Assembly: GCA_000611775.1 (NCBI GenBank)
Contig: KK106982.1
Location: 6,070,495 to 6,134,494 of the forward strand
DNA length: 64,000 bases
Source: Umbilicaria muhlenbergii
Lineage: Eukaryota; Ascomycota; Lecanoromycetes; Umbilicariales; Umbilicariaceae
Reading direction: 5' to 3'
Shown: positions 1-11,485 of the stretch, piece by piece
Layout: each line of letters opens with the position of its first letter
Numbering within the stretch: position 1 is the stretch's first letter
Made by a program: the position numbers and the translations under genes
Notes under the pieces: generated by a model
Told to the model about the DNA's origin: nothing
The model's input: the letters and a program-made list of their open reading frames with translations, nothing else
The model's database searches: none

Positions 1-133
1 TCACGGTTCGATCCCCGGAGCTACTGCCGCTGTCGTTTCGGCTCCACCACATTCATTTCATTCCCAAACCACTGGCGAAACAATGAATACCAGCGCGCTG
101 TTCGGTTACTCGTGACGAGTGAGGTACGCAGAG
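1..133. other. Window edge, no gene assigned
   Basis: The first 20 bases contain a B-box-like GGTTCGATCC, but the flanking stem does not pair well and the rest would lie outside the window, so no tRNA is called. The remainder is the probable 5' region of the carotenoid synthase gene. Confidence 0.4.
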
Positions 134-2137
134 ATGGGTTATGCCTATGCGCTCGTGTACGTCTCTGACCTGCCGAAAGGGTCCAGCATCTAACCCTGAC
201 CGCAGGCATCTGCAATACACCATTCCACCTGCGGTAGCCCTGACCTTCCTTTACCGCCCACTCTGTACCAGCCTCGACATCTACAAGGTGGTCTTCTTGA
301 TACTCGTAAGAGCTCGGAAACAATCTGAAGTGAATGGCGCTTACCATATTTAGATCGCGGTCCTATCCACAACGCCATGGGACTCGTACTTGATACACAA
401 GAAAGTCTGGTCATATCCCCCACACGCCGTTCTTGGGCCCACGCTCTTTCGAATCCCAGCAGAGGAGTTCTTCTTCTTTGTGATACAGACCTACAATACC
501 TCCTTGCTTTACCTGCTACTCAGTACGCCGACTTTTCACCCCATTTACCTATGTGGAAATAAACGGCTTCGTGATGGGAGGCTTTTGTGGTTGTGGGAGC
601 CACTGGGGCAAGGACTCTTGGTTGGCACTATCTTAGCAGGCTTGTCTATGATTGTGGCTAATGGGGAAGGACTGTACATGGGGTTGATATTGGCATGGGC
701 CGGTCCGTTCGTTCTGTTGCTATGGTATGTTAGGTCGCCCGCCATTTCCAGAATCGAGTCTGATCTCTGCCCGGTAGGACTCTTGCATACCAATTCATTC
801 TGGGCCTTCCGCTTTCGAATACTCTCGTCCCGATTGCGTTGCCGACATTGTATTTATGGGTAGTCGACACGTGGGCACTGAAGCGCGGTACTTGGGTTAT
901 TGAGTCTGGTACGAAGTTGGGACTGCATCTTTGGGATGGCTTGGAAATAGAGTACGGATCCTTCCTTTTAAGTCAGATACCGTACGCTGACCCTGCGCAG
1001 AGAGGCAGTCTTCTTCCTCGTCACGAACATACTGATCGTCTTTGGTCTGGTAGCATTCGACAATGCGCTAGCGATCTTGCAAGCCTTCCCAAATCTTTTC
1101 CCTACAGTCCCGGCATTGCCGTCGCCGGTTCTACTTGTCAAAGCACTATTGATGCCAACAAGCTTATACGATGATAATCGAATAGAAGGGCTGTCACAAG
1201 CCCTTGCGCGGCTGAAACAGAAGAGCCGCAGCTTCTACTTGGCAAGTGGAGTGTTTCAGGGTAGATTGAGAATCGATCTAGTCTTACTGTCAGTACTCTA
1301 GATGTCGGAATCATGACTGCAAGCTGATGTGTTTCCAGGTACTCCTTTTGCCGTGTCGCAGACGACCTGGTGGACAATGCATCGTCACCTGAGGAGGCCA
1401 AATATTGGGTCCATCGGCTCAAACGGTTCCTGAGCTTAAGCTACGACCGATCTCAGCCATCCACTAGGTCTTACATCACGTCTGTGTTTCCTGAGTCAGT
1501 ACAAGCTGCTCTCCTCTTCCTCCCGACAGCCTACCTGTCACTACCGCCTCTCTATGACCTCGTGGAGGGCTTCGTAACCGACCTGAACTTCTCCCTACCA
1601 AGCAACGTCTTTCCCATCTCCGACGAGTCTGCGCTACAGATCTACGCCTCCCGGGTCGCTGGGACCGTCGCCGAATCATGCCTTGAGCTCGTCTACCACC
1701 ACAGCAGCACGTCAACTTCGGAGACAACTCGCCAGGAAATCATCCGTGCTGGAGGACGCATGGGAGTTGCGCTCCAGTACATCAACATTGCACGCGATAT
1801 CGCAGTCGACGCCCGTATTGGACGCGTCTATCTCCCGACCAGCTGGCTCAAGGACGAAGGATTGGCACCATTCGACGTTTTGAAGTATCCAGAGAGCGCA
1901 AAGGTAGAAGCGCTGAGGCAACGATTGTTAGATGCAGCCATGAAAATCTACCACGAAGCCAAGGGAGCTATTGACCGCTTACCACTTGAAGCGAGAGGAC
2001 CCATGAGAGTCGCGGTGGAGAGCTACGTTGAGATAGGGAGAGTGCTCAGGACTCCAGGATACAAGGTTAAGGCCGGCAGGGCTACGGTGCCAAAATCTAG
2101 GAGAGTGATGGTCGCGTGGAAGGCCTTGACTGAATGA
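134..2137 (+). CDS. carRA: Bifunctional lycopene cyclase / phytoene synthase
   Basis: This enzyme joins two geranylgeranyl diphosphates into phytoene and cyclises lycopene ends, so it supplies the first and last core steps of beta-carotene-type synthesis at the endoplasmic membrane. Six exons fit: 134-156, 206-305, 354-724, 778-951, 1001-1288 and 1339-2137, all with GT-AG introns of 48-53 nt. They give an open frame of 584 residues, the usual length for fungal AL-2/CarRA. The first ~240 residues are the hydrophobic cyclase half, with PWDSYLI and [12 protein letters not shown]. The C-terminal half is a trans-isoprenyl synthase with Asp-rich motif DDLVD (about 327-331) and second motif ARDIAVD (about 470-476). 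The start is the ATG giving [16 protein letters not shown], which matches the family N-terminus. It lies 590 bp upstream of the desaturase on the same strand. No truncation is seen, and the identification is firm. Confidence 0.95.
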
Positions 2138-2302
2138 GCGACGAACTTGATACCAAGCACGATAATTATAATAACTAGTAGATACTTGGACAACCATATT
2201 GAATATCGATCCCAACTATGCAAAACCCAGAAGTCTACTTTTAATTTTCTAAGGATGGTAAGAGAATCAGACATAGGTCATGCTTACCTTAGAAAGAGAC
2301 TG

Positions 2303-2567
2303 TCAGCCCTCAGCTGAGAGGCCCCTCAACCACTCAACAATCAAGACAGAAATCTAGGACCAGTTACTGCAGTGATACTAAAGCCGTAAATCTCTTCCAC
2401 TTACCTTATAAGAACTTGGATATATCACTTTTGCTGTTGTGATATCAGGAGGGCCCTCAGCTGGAAATTGCCACTTGTAGTGATAATTAGACACTCACAA
2501 TAGCTCACTATGAGATTTGCCCGGGGGGGCTCTCCCTATGCATGACTTATGTCCGATCCTCTTACCT
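2303..2567. repeat. Dispersed repeat with inverted CAGCTGAGG-type ends, copy 1
   Basis: About 148 bp (2420-2567) match 54010-54154 in reverse orientation, sharing blocks such as AAGTGGCAAT, TCAGCTGAG and TGGTATCACAAC-like sequence. A related TCAGCTGAGAGGCCCCTC occurs inverted at 2303-2325, so the segment may be a small foldback/MITE-like element. It fills most of the spacer between the two carotenoid genes and has no coding capacity. Confidence 0.6.
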
Positions 2568-2727
2568 TATGGCTGGTGTGATTCTAAAGTAACGGAACCG
2601 TTGATTGCCATGCCTTAGTGCCACGGCTAGCTAAAGTAACGATGTAGGGCTGGCACTTCTCTTCCCTCTCACGTCACCATCGACATGTGACATCCAACAA
2701 TAACTCCGTTCGACAGGTTTGGCGGTC

Positions 2728-4531
2728 ATGGGCGAGAAAGTACCGCAGAAGACGGCAATCATTGTTGGTATGGGCCTTCGTACTGAGAACCCGCGAACTA
2801 CCAACCCAAGCTAACGGTGCCCTGTCCAGGTGCTGGCGTTGGCGGTGTTGCAACAGCTGCTCGACTCGCAAAGGCTGGATTCAAGGTCACTGTTTTCGAG
2901 AAGAACGGCTTTACTGGTGGGAGATGCTCTCTAATAAATCATGATGGCTACGTATGATACATTGAATGCCACGTGCCGAGCCGGCAGCTGATACCTATCT
3001 TCAGCGCTTCGACCAAGGACCCTCACTCCTCCTTCTCCCTCACCTGTTCCGCGAAGCCTTTTGTGATCTCGGTACATCGTTAGAGGCAGAAGGGGTTGAG
3101 CTCATGAAATGTGAGCCTAATTACAACCTCTGGTTCAGCGATGGGGAATCCTTTGAACTTTCGACGGATGTAGCCCGCATGAAGGAGGAAGTGGAGAAAT
3201 GGGAGGGTAAAGATGGCTTCGAACGATATCTGGGCTTTCTACAAGAAGCACATAGGCATTACGAGCTCAGTGTTACGCATGTCCTCAAGAAGAACTTCAC
3301 GTCGCTGTTCTCTATGGCGCGCCCAAGTTTCTTCCGACACCTCCTCGCCCTCCACCCATTTGAGAGTATATACTCTCGCGCATCCAAGTATTTCTGGACA
3401 GAGCGTCTTCGTCGTGTCTTTACCTTTGGGAGCATGTACATGGGGATGTCTCCCTTTGATGCGCCAGGGACTTATTCTCTGCTACAGTATACCGAGTTGG
3501 CAGAGGGCATCTGGTACCCTAAAGGAGGCTTTCACAAGGTAGTCTCCGCTCTGGTGTCCGTTGGCGAACGACTAGGTGTCACGTACCGCCTCTCCACACC
3601 TGTAGCACAAATATATCTTTCGCCTCGAAACTCCTCGAACAAGCGTCGTGCAACCGGAGTAACCCTCAGCTCAGGCGAAACAGTGTCTGCAGATGTGGTG
3701 GTCATCAACGCCGATCTGGTCTACGCTTATAACCACCTACTCCCGCCTTCTTCATCTGCCAAATCCCTCTCCTCACGGCCTGCAAGCTGCAGCAGTATCT
3801 CCTTTTATTGGGCCATGGACCGCCAAATACCAGAACTCGTAACCCACAACATCTTTCTCGCAGACGACTATCGCGACTCGTTCGACTCAATTTTTAAGCA
3901 TCAGCTCATTCCAGCCCAACCGTCGTTCTACGTCAATGTTCCGTCTCGTATCGATCCTACAGCTGCGCCGGCCGGGAAAGACGCTATAGTGGTACTGGTA
4001 CCGGTGGGTCATCTGCTTGACGAAAGAGAAGGCAAAGGTGTCGACATCCAGGACTGGGATGCCATGGTTGCTCAAGCGCGCACCACCGTCTTTGCCACTA
4101 TCGAAGCTCGCACCGGCGCCACTGACCTCGCCGGGTCGGTCGTCCAAGAGATTGTCAATACGCCGCAGAGCTGGAAAGAGGTCTTTAACCTCGACAAAGG
4201 CGCTATCCTGGGTTTAAGTCACAGCTTCTTCAACGTGCTGAGTTTTAGGCCCAGCACTAAGCATCCCAGTATCGAGGGTCTACATTTCGTGGGTGCGAGT
4301 ACTCATCCTGGCACCGGAGTGCCGATATGTCTTGCGGGAAGTAAGGTCACCAGCGAGCAAGTGTTGGAAGGATTTAGGATGTCAAAGCCGTGGGAAGGTA
4401 TAGCATCGGGGAGGATGAGAAAAGGGGAAGTCAAGGATATTGACAGGGTGCATGCTTTGCCGCTACTGTCAAATTTCCACATTGCTGTAATTGTTTTAAT
4501 GTTGATGCTTCTGGCGGCTGTATATTACTAG
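2728..4531 (+). CDS. carB: Phytoene desaturase
   Basis: This FAD-dependent desaturase introduces the double bonds that turn phytoene into lycopene or a further desaturated product, and acts after the phytoene synthase encoded just upstream. Three exons fit: 2728-2767, 2830-2951 and 3005-4531 (introns of 62 and 53 nt), giving 562 residues, a normal AL-1/CarB length. The N-terminus carries the dinucleotide-binding fold GAGVGGVATAARLAKAGF followed by VTVFEKN and GGRCS. RFDQGPSLLLLP follows directly after the second intron. The C-terminal FAD signature HFVGASTHPGTGVPICLAG is present, and the protein ends in one hydrophobic segment (HIAVIVLMLMLLAAVYY) that probably anchors it in a membrane. The ATG at 2728 was chosen because it places MGEKVPQKTAIIVG directly before the nucleotide-binding motif. 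Clustering with carRA and an opsin suggests light regulation, though no specific site was identified. Confidence 0.95.
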
Positions 4532-6305
4532 TTTTGATGCATTCGAGGGGCTGGGTGATGGCGTTTGGAAACGATCAAATCATCTAGGAGGCATATTGGT
4601 CATGTCGGGCTTGTATGGCGCTTCAAGAACGGCTCCAGCCACAATGAGAGCCGCAAATTGAAAATCTTTGACTCCAGTACTCCGTACCAGAAGACGTTAT
4701 TGCGGCGACGAACTCTCGATTAGCCATAGCTTGATCGACGTCGTTCTGCCGGCTGAACCGAACAACTCTCACACCCTGCGGCTCAGGACCCCTGTCCTGA
4801 CCACCCCTGTCCTGACCACCCCTGTCCTGACCACCCCTGTCCTGACCACCCCTGTCCTGACCACCCCTGTCCTGACCATCCCTGCACGTCATCACGCGCC
4901 CAAGCTTCGCATGCAGCGTGAAAACCGAAATGGATGTGATGGTGGAAATAGCACCAGTAGAAGCGGATGCTGGCGGCAGCGTGCTCAAGGCCTGCATTTT
5001 GCATCATTACAAAGACCATACAGATCTTCCCGTTTGCCCAGTTTGTTGACCAAATTGTTATGTCATGCGTATGGAGCAGTCCAAAGCACAAGCACCGGGC
5101 ATGGTCCGAGTGTTCCCGTTGCATGCAGTGTGCTGGAATCATAGGTAGAGACGACACGAATGTCAGTCCAAGTCTATTCGAGACGAGATGAAAAGCAAAC
5201 ACGGGATGAAGGGCATGTAACACAATGTCTACCAGCAAACATGGACGTTTGAAATTCGCCATGTCCGAAAATGCGATTCTCGGTCATCCATGCTGTGCTC
5301 TAATCGCCACCGTCGCCCCAAATCGATCGTGGACATGAAACACCGGACGCAGTGCCGCTAACACGGATGGAGAAGCTTCTCACAGGCGAAACAACCATCC
5401 AGAAATGATGATCTGGCCATGCACTCCAAGGCGCATTAGTGCTCGCATCCATGTGAGGAAGTTGAGAAAGTTGAGACGAAGCATCCCAAAGTTCAAAGCG
5501 GCCAAGGGCGAAACAAGCTTCCCCGGGTCGCGGTGGACCCGCCCTTGCAGCCAAGCATTTGTCCCGATGAGATCCCCCCCCCCTGTGGATGAGCTCATCA
5601 TCCACCTGATTCGGGCAGCATCCCTGTCGCCCATGCATTCTGCAGACATGGCCGCAACGGCGAGTTCCCACTCGTAGAGACCGCACTCCCTTCTTCACTC
5701 TAGCTATTTCTTTGGATCTGGTGCAGATGGGTCAAATGACATCCATGACTGGGGACTATCTCCGGCAGCTCGAGCGGATTCGACTCCGGTCGCGCTGGCC
5801 AGTGAAGATTTGCGTCGGGATGGACGGTGGGGCCACCTCCTCCAATGCTCCCGGTGTGAGTTGGCCTCGTTGTGATAGGGCTGGAGGGAGAGACCGTTGC
5901 AGGCCGCCGTTTGACCCGCCGCTTTTCCCTTTTCCCTTTTCCCGCGAGCATCCGTTTGTTTCCCGTAGCTTCTGATCTCACATACTCTAGCATGTCCAGA
6001 ATCGGGGTCGAGGCAAGAGAAAGCCTGGGGCCGATGTCTCATTGGTCGGCAGGAGCGTCCCATGCAAAGACTTGTGAATGTGTCATAACAACGCAAAGGT
6101 CCCCCGGGCACATCAACACTGCTTTGCCTTTTGCGCTAGTGTTGCCTTCTTCAAATACTCTCGTCACCCTATCCTCATCTTCGATCGCACACATCACTCT
6201 CATCGTAGCATCACATTGACATCGAAGCAGGGTTTAGCAATATCTCACTTGCTTCCGTTGCTGAGCTTCTATCGATACTGAGCATACATACGGATTGTAT
6301 TCGCA
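4532..6305. other. Intergenic region between carB and the opsin gene
   Basis: About 1.8 kb without a convincing gene. Both-strand ORFs at 4.6-5.3 kb are mostly translations of a minisatellite. A pyrimidine-rich stretch of repeated CCCTTTT at about 5926-5942 and CT-rich sequence just before 6306 fit a fungal promoter for the opsin gene. No TATA box or light-response element could be assigned with confidence. Confidence 0.55.
4788..4880. repeat. 15-bp minisatellite
   Basis: Six nearly perfect copies of the unit CCACCCCTGTCCTGA run in tandem, with decayed edge copies. The unit length is a multiple of three, so every frame across it reads as a repetitive peptide (for example GQGWS on the minus strand). 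No surrounding gene supports translation. Confidence 0.9.
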
Positions 6306-7495
6306 ATGGGGAATAACGCCCTCAACGTCAACGGTAACACCGTCAATGGTGCTAAGGCTGACATCGCCATCACCACCCATGGATCTGACTGGTACTGGGT
6401 ATGTCTCCTCATCCCTCAAGTCTCCAGATAACTCGCGGCTTACAACGGGACAGGCCGTCACTGCAGCGATGTTTGTCTCGACCTTCATCTTCTGGGGCCT
6501 CGCTTTCACCAAGCCTCGCACCGAACGTGTCTTCCACTACATCACCGCCGCCATCACCTTGGTCGCATCCATTGCCTATTTCACCATGGGCTCCAACTTG
6601 GGCTTTACACCTATCGCTGTTGAGTTTGTGCGTACGAACCGCAAGGTCCATGGCACCTACCGCGAGATCTTCTACGTGCGCTACATCGATTGGTGAGCTG
6701 TGACAACCCGATAAAACATTCAAGGCTACATCTCTAACCTTTGCCAGGTTCATCACGACTCCGCTTTTACTTCTAGATCTCCTCCTGACCGCCGGTCTCC
6801 CCTGGCCAACAATCCTCTACACCATCTTGATGGACTGGATAATGGTCATCACCGGTCTAGTCGGCGCTCTCGTAGTGTCAAATTACAAGGTACGTCACCC
6901 ACCACCCCCATCTCCACGAAAACCCCATCTCCACAAGAACACAACTAATCCATCACAGTGGGCCTACTTCACCTTCGGCTGCGTCGCCCTCCTCTTCATC
7001 TGCTACAACGTCGGCTGGGTCGCCAACAAACACGCCAAAGCCATCGGCCCCGACGTCCACCGCACCTTCCTCATCTGCGGCGTCTGGACCCTCTCCCTCT
7101 GGTTCCTCTACCCCATCGCCTGGGGTCTCTGCGAAGGCGGCAACGTCATCGCCCCGGACTCCGAGGCTGTCTTCTATGGCATCCTGGACTTACTGGCCAA
7201 GCCTGTCTTCGGTGCGCTTCTGATCTGGGGGCATCGCGGGATTGACCCGAATCGTCTTGGGTGAGTTGTTCTGGTCTACGGGCATGGGGGAGGTGGAGAG
7301 AAGAGGGGAAGGTTTGCTAATGATGATGATAGGATCCATATCCGCGACTATGATGAGATTCCATCGGTGGGCGAGAAGGGTCATCGTAATAACGGCCTCT
7401 CGGGCGGTGTCAGTAATGGGGCGGGGACCGGTGCTGCCGCGCCTGGCACCACTTACCCTACTACTGCGGCTCCGCTTGCTAGTGACAGGGTCTAG
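6306..7495 (+). CDS. carO: Microbial (type I) rhodopsin, proton-pump type
   Basis: This is a seven-helix retinal protein of the plasma membrane, resembling fungal CarO/Leptosphaeria rhodopsin. Five exons fit: 6306-6398, 6454-6692, 6748-6889, 6959-7260 and 7333-7495, giving 312 residues. Helix C reads VRYIDWFITTPLLLLD, so both the proton acceptor (D110) and the internal donor (D121) carboxylates of bacteriorhodopsin are kept, which predicts a light-driven outward proton pump rather than a slow sensor. Helix G reads LDLLAKP, with K239 as the retinal Schiff-base lysine and D235 as the counterion partner. The C-terminal tail is Gly/Thr-rich. The start is the ATG before MGNNALNVNGN. It lies on the same strand as carRA and carB, as in known fungal car clusters where carotene is cleaved to retinal for the opsin. 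The assignment is firm; pumping is inferred from residues. Confidence 0.95.
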
Positions 7496-7900
7496 ACTTC
7501 TGCAGTTGGAAGTTAGGACATGACGATCTCCATATGGTGTCACCTACCTGCCTCTGGACGACACGGCTGTTTTTCTGTAATTTTCTTCGGCTATTCAATT
7601 AGCGTGTCATAGCCTGGTGGACTCTTTGTCTTTTGTGGAGATACGAACGAATAGGGGTAGGGCTAGACATGGCTCCGTCGACGTTTGTGGTGTAATAGTC
7701 GGGTAGTTGAAAGGGGGACGGTAGAGTTATGGTAGATACCTCAAATGAATGATACGCTTGTTACTCTGATTGTGCGGTTGCTTGGGTAGTAGATAAAGTA
7801 GTGTTGGGTCGGCCGCCCAGTTGCAGTATGGACGTCTGGTTGTTGCTAGGTTTGCTATGGCGAATATAGTAAGAGAGCTAGCTATCGACTATTACAACTA
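7496..7900. other. 3' flank of the opsin gene up to the transposon end
   Basis: About 400 bp, with no gene seen. It ends at the TA dinucleotide preceding the 44-bp inverted repeat. Confidence 0.5.
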
Positions 7901-7944
7901 ACGTCCGTCCCTGCGTCGAGAGACGCACCCCGTCGCGAGACAAA
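7901..7944 (+). repeat. Left 44-bp terminal inverted repeat
   Basis: Starts immediately after TA (7899-7900) and ends at GAGACAAA. It pairs with 15669-15712 at about 42 of 44 positions; the two differences are in the CGTCGCGAG versus CGTAACGAG block. Confidence 0.9.
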
Positions 7945-8501
7945 TCTACGGTTTAAGTATCTCAAGTCTCTTCCTCACCAGTCTACAAATTTGTTATCAA
8001 TATGTTACTGTTCTTCAACTATTTCTCCCCTAGGAAACCAGTCTGCAATGAGAAAATCACTGAGGTTGATCATGCTGTCGATTGTTTCATTGACGCCATC
8101 AATCGCTGTTTCAGCTGTTCCCCCCTGCTCAATTGTGACTGTCAGAGTCTCTTCGCAGTTCAGAGCACTTAGGGAAAGGTTCTATAAAAAAAGAATATAA
8201 ACCCAAGTTTTGAAGACAATTGGAGAGGAGAATAAAGAAGTCTGAGAGTAACGCCGTGCGAGAAGAGTGTCCCAAAACGCCACATGTATTTAGTGAGCAT
8301 TAGCCTAAATTACATTGTACTGTATTACAGCCCAGACTTGCTGTATTTTATTGACCCACTATTTCAAACTTCGTTAAACGTGTGGCGTATAAATAGCATG
8401 TTTCTTGAACCTTCCATAGGCACGTGCCCGGTGGTACGCTGTTGCCTAACCGCTGCCTGCCACTCGTCTCGTTCACAACACCATCACCACGGTAGGCTAA
8501 T

Positions 8502-10244
8502 ATGGACAGAGCCAGTCAAGTGCTGGCGCAAGGCGTTCCTCATGGCGTGCCTAATTCATACTGTGCGTTAGCAGATCATGATAATGTCCCTCACTCTACC
8601 CTTCATCATCGTGCTCGCGGACGACGCTCGATAGAAGAGAAGGCTCAAAGCCAACAGTACCTCACCCCGTGAGAAGAGGATGTTGTTGTTACGTTCTTGT
8701 TACAAATGTCCGATCTTGGACAACCAATACGGATGAAGTTCATCCCTTCAATAGCTTTCATTGCCACCCGCAAGCGGCCCATAGCAGACAGACCACTCAA
8801 GCCTTCAGGGAGGAACTGGGCGAAGGCTCTAGAAAACCGCCATCCAGTACTTCAAGCGAGAAGAGTTAGCGCGTTAAACTGAAACCATCACGAGAAAAAT
8901 ATCTATTGAAAGGTTATACACTGGTTTGAGGTGATTGGAAAGATATTACAAGATCCTGCTATTCTAGCAGAGAATATCTATAACATGAATGAGACTGGGG
9001 TTATGTTATCCATGCCAGGCTCTGTTAAAGTCCTTGTAGGTAAGGATGACAAACGAAACTAAGGTATAAAGGCGCGCGTGTTAAATGAACATCAGTAACT
9101 GCGATCAAGTGCATCAGTGCTGATGGTAGGTATCTAGACCCTATGATTATTTGACCAGTCATCACTCATCAAAGCAACTGAACCACGTTCTCTACCCCCG
9201 GGTGGCAGTATGCGTACTCTGAATCTGGATATACCGACTCTAAGATTAGCTTAGAGTGGCTTAAGCGTATATTCCATCCCCAAACTCAAGAGCGAGCTAA
9301 CAAGAAGCCACGGGTGCTGATATGTGACGGCTTCAGAACGCATGAGACACTCGAAATCTTGGAGTTTTGTTTCAAAAACAATATCATCCTCTGTCGTCTC
9401 CCCTCTCACACCTCCCACAAGCTCCAGCCTTGTGATGTTGCAGTGTTTGCCTCATTGAAGGTAGCCTATCGCGAACAGGTTGATCGACTAGAGCGAGGAG
9501 GTGTGAATACAATTGGCAAGCAGCACTTTACCTCTCTTCAGCCCGGCAAGGGAAAAAGCATTTACGCTAAAGAATATTAAGGCCGGTTTCGCTGCGAGTG
9601 GTTTATTCCCGTTCAATCCAGACAGAGTACTCAGACCTATGCCAAAGCCCCCCGCTGACCTAAATGTTCCAAAAGCCAATGAGGTAAAGGTGGGGTCTTG
9701 TCCGCAAGATGTAGTACTACAAACGCCTGTGACGTCAGTGTCAGCAGAGGGTTTCATGTCGCTGCAAAATCTAATCATCAAGCAGGATGCTTATGCGCTT
9801 GATAACATGAGCAAACAGAAGTTAGAGAGGCACGTACTGAAGCTCACTAAAGCTGGCCAAATGTTCCTTGTCAAGGATGCTCTCCAGGAGGACCAAATTC
9901 AATTCTTGAACACAATCAACAATGAAGCCAAAGTTCGATGATCAACTAAGTCGTTGGTACTAGGGAAGGCGAAGGTCATGAGCTATGAGGACCTTGAGGA
10001 AGCACGAGCGAAGCGTGCTGACAAAGAGGCTGCCAAAGAAGCCAAAGGCAAGGGCAAGCGTGGTCGGAAGCGCAAGAGTGCTGCGCTAGAGGCAGATACG
10101 CCAGAGCCAAATGCGAAGGTGGTGCGAATGAGCGAAGCGCCAGCGCCAACGAGAGCCTCAGTAGTGCAGATGAGCGGAACACCGGTTGCGGAAGATGAGA
10201 TTGTGCCAGAACCATGGAGAGCCCCAGTGGCGCGGATGTATTAG
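8502..10244 (+). pseudogene. Fot1/pogo-family transposase, decayed
   Basis: A DDE transposase of the pogo/Fot1 group. Recognisable parts in order: N-terminal HTH/CENP-B-like region (FLLQMSDLGQP, NRHPVLQARR), the first catalytic block (NMNETGVMLSM), the central DDE region (LICDGFRTHETLEILEF and PSHTSHKLQPCDVAVF) and the basic C-terminus (MSYEDLEEARAKRADKEAAK, KGKRGRKRKS). The reading frame is broken: an in-frame TGA follows 56 codons, more stops lie at about 8880-9110, and a frame change falls near 9530. The first catalytic aspartate of the usual MDETG is an asparagine here. Some stops fall where the family has tryptophan, as expected from C-to-T mutation of the opposite strand. The gene cannot make active transposase, so any recent movement would need an enzyme supplied from elsewhere. 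Confidence 0.88.
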
Positions 10245-10339
10245 CGGAAGATGCGAAAGATGCCGTACGAGGGATAGAGAATTAATGGACTGATCCTCAG
10301 CTTAGATCGGTTTGAGGCAGGCTCACGCTGGCTTCACGA

Positions 10340-10770
10340 CCTGTTGCTGTACAGTAGAGTTGGTCTTCATCGCCCTTGTGGCGCAATAATAGTAATGGTC
10401 GTGCAGACAGGCAAAATAGAGATAGAGGCCAGCCTTTGGTGTCCCTCTGCCGTGCATGCCCGTGTTTTGATATGCCCTGCGATGGCCGTTGCCGCCATAG
10501 TTGTGCCCGCTGTTGTGCTCGCTATCGTTGTGCCCGCTGTTATGCTCGTCATTGTTATGCCCACTATTATGCCTTGTTATATGTTCTGGTAGCCGTTCCC
10601 TCCATCGTCTTGTATCGTCTTGTATCGTCTTGTATCGTCTTGTATCGTCTTGTATCGTCGTATATCGTCGTGCACACCGCCGTGCTCACAGTCGTTTCCA
10701 CGTTGTCACCGTCTGAACCGCCATTAAGGTCTTCGCCAGGTTATCGCAGTCTCACTACGCAGCTCTAACA
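10340..10770. repeat. Degenerate short tandem repeats downstream of the transposase
   Basis: A 10-bp unit TGTATCGTCT is repeated about six times around 10609-10670. Before it lies a degenerate array of GTGCCCGCTGTTGTGCTC-like units (10500-10575). Both belong to the transposon interior and no protein is supported. Confidence 0.75.
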
Positions 10771-11485
10771 CTACCCTGAAATATCTTCACACTTTAGCCG
10801 GGTATTCTATTCGCGCTTCGCGCGGCATAACTGAAAACTTGAGGACGGTCATCTCGTCGAAGGAGGCAACGTAGGAATTCAGGGTGGCGGCGGCGGCAAT
10901 AAAGGAGCGAATTCCCTATGGATACCAGGGCTAACAACTGTAGAGGTTTATCGTTCTGTAAAAGTTCATTGCGACAGAGGGGTATCTCTCAACTGAAAGA
11001 GAAAACAGCTGATTTTGGCAAAACATCAGCCACTTCTTGCTCCCGTTTGAGAGGGTACAGTACAACTCAGAGTATATCAGGAAAACAGAATTTTTCGGTA
11101 CAGTCACTTGCAAAATCAGTTTCCTCCTATTACACTTAAAAAAATTCTGAGCACAGACCATGTCAGCTAATTTTGACCCTTCTTAATCTGACTAATATGG
11201 TTGATACAAAATATGGATCTATAAAACCTGTTCTGCCCTAGCTAACTAGCTTTGGTGGTTTCAAAGCATTGAATGTTCAATTGTATCAGTGGCTAAAGAA
11301 GAGACATAGATCTTGGAAATGAACTGATCATGTTACTGTAACACGTGAACAGTTGAATATTCTTGGCGTAGTTTCTAGAACATTCGGTGACAACATTCAG
11401 TGGCAACATTCAATAGTATATAAACATCAGCTCCCCTAGGACCGTCTCTATCAAAGTTATTATAATAAAATATATATAATAGAAT
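10771..11485. other. Non-coding segment between transposase and NLR gene
   Basis: No gene is seen. A TATATAAAC sequence at about 11418 followed by an AT-rich run may be the remnant of another repeat or its promoter, but no terminal structure could be confirmed. The right part probably contains the NLR gene's 3' UTR. Confidence 0.35.

Noticed and set aside
1-20. tRNA 3' end at the window start
   Set aside because: A B-box-like sequence is present, but the T stem does not pair well and the rest lies outside the window.
4783-5262. Minus-strand ORF with GQGWS repeats as a repeat protein
   Set aside because: It is only the translation of the 15-bp minisatellite. The opposite strand is equally open and no splice or start context supports a gene.
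11330-11460. Solo LTR (TGTTACTGTAACACG ... TATATAAAC)
   Set aside because: No matching end, target duplication or second copy could be found in the window.
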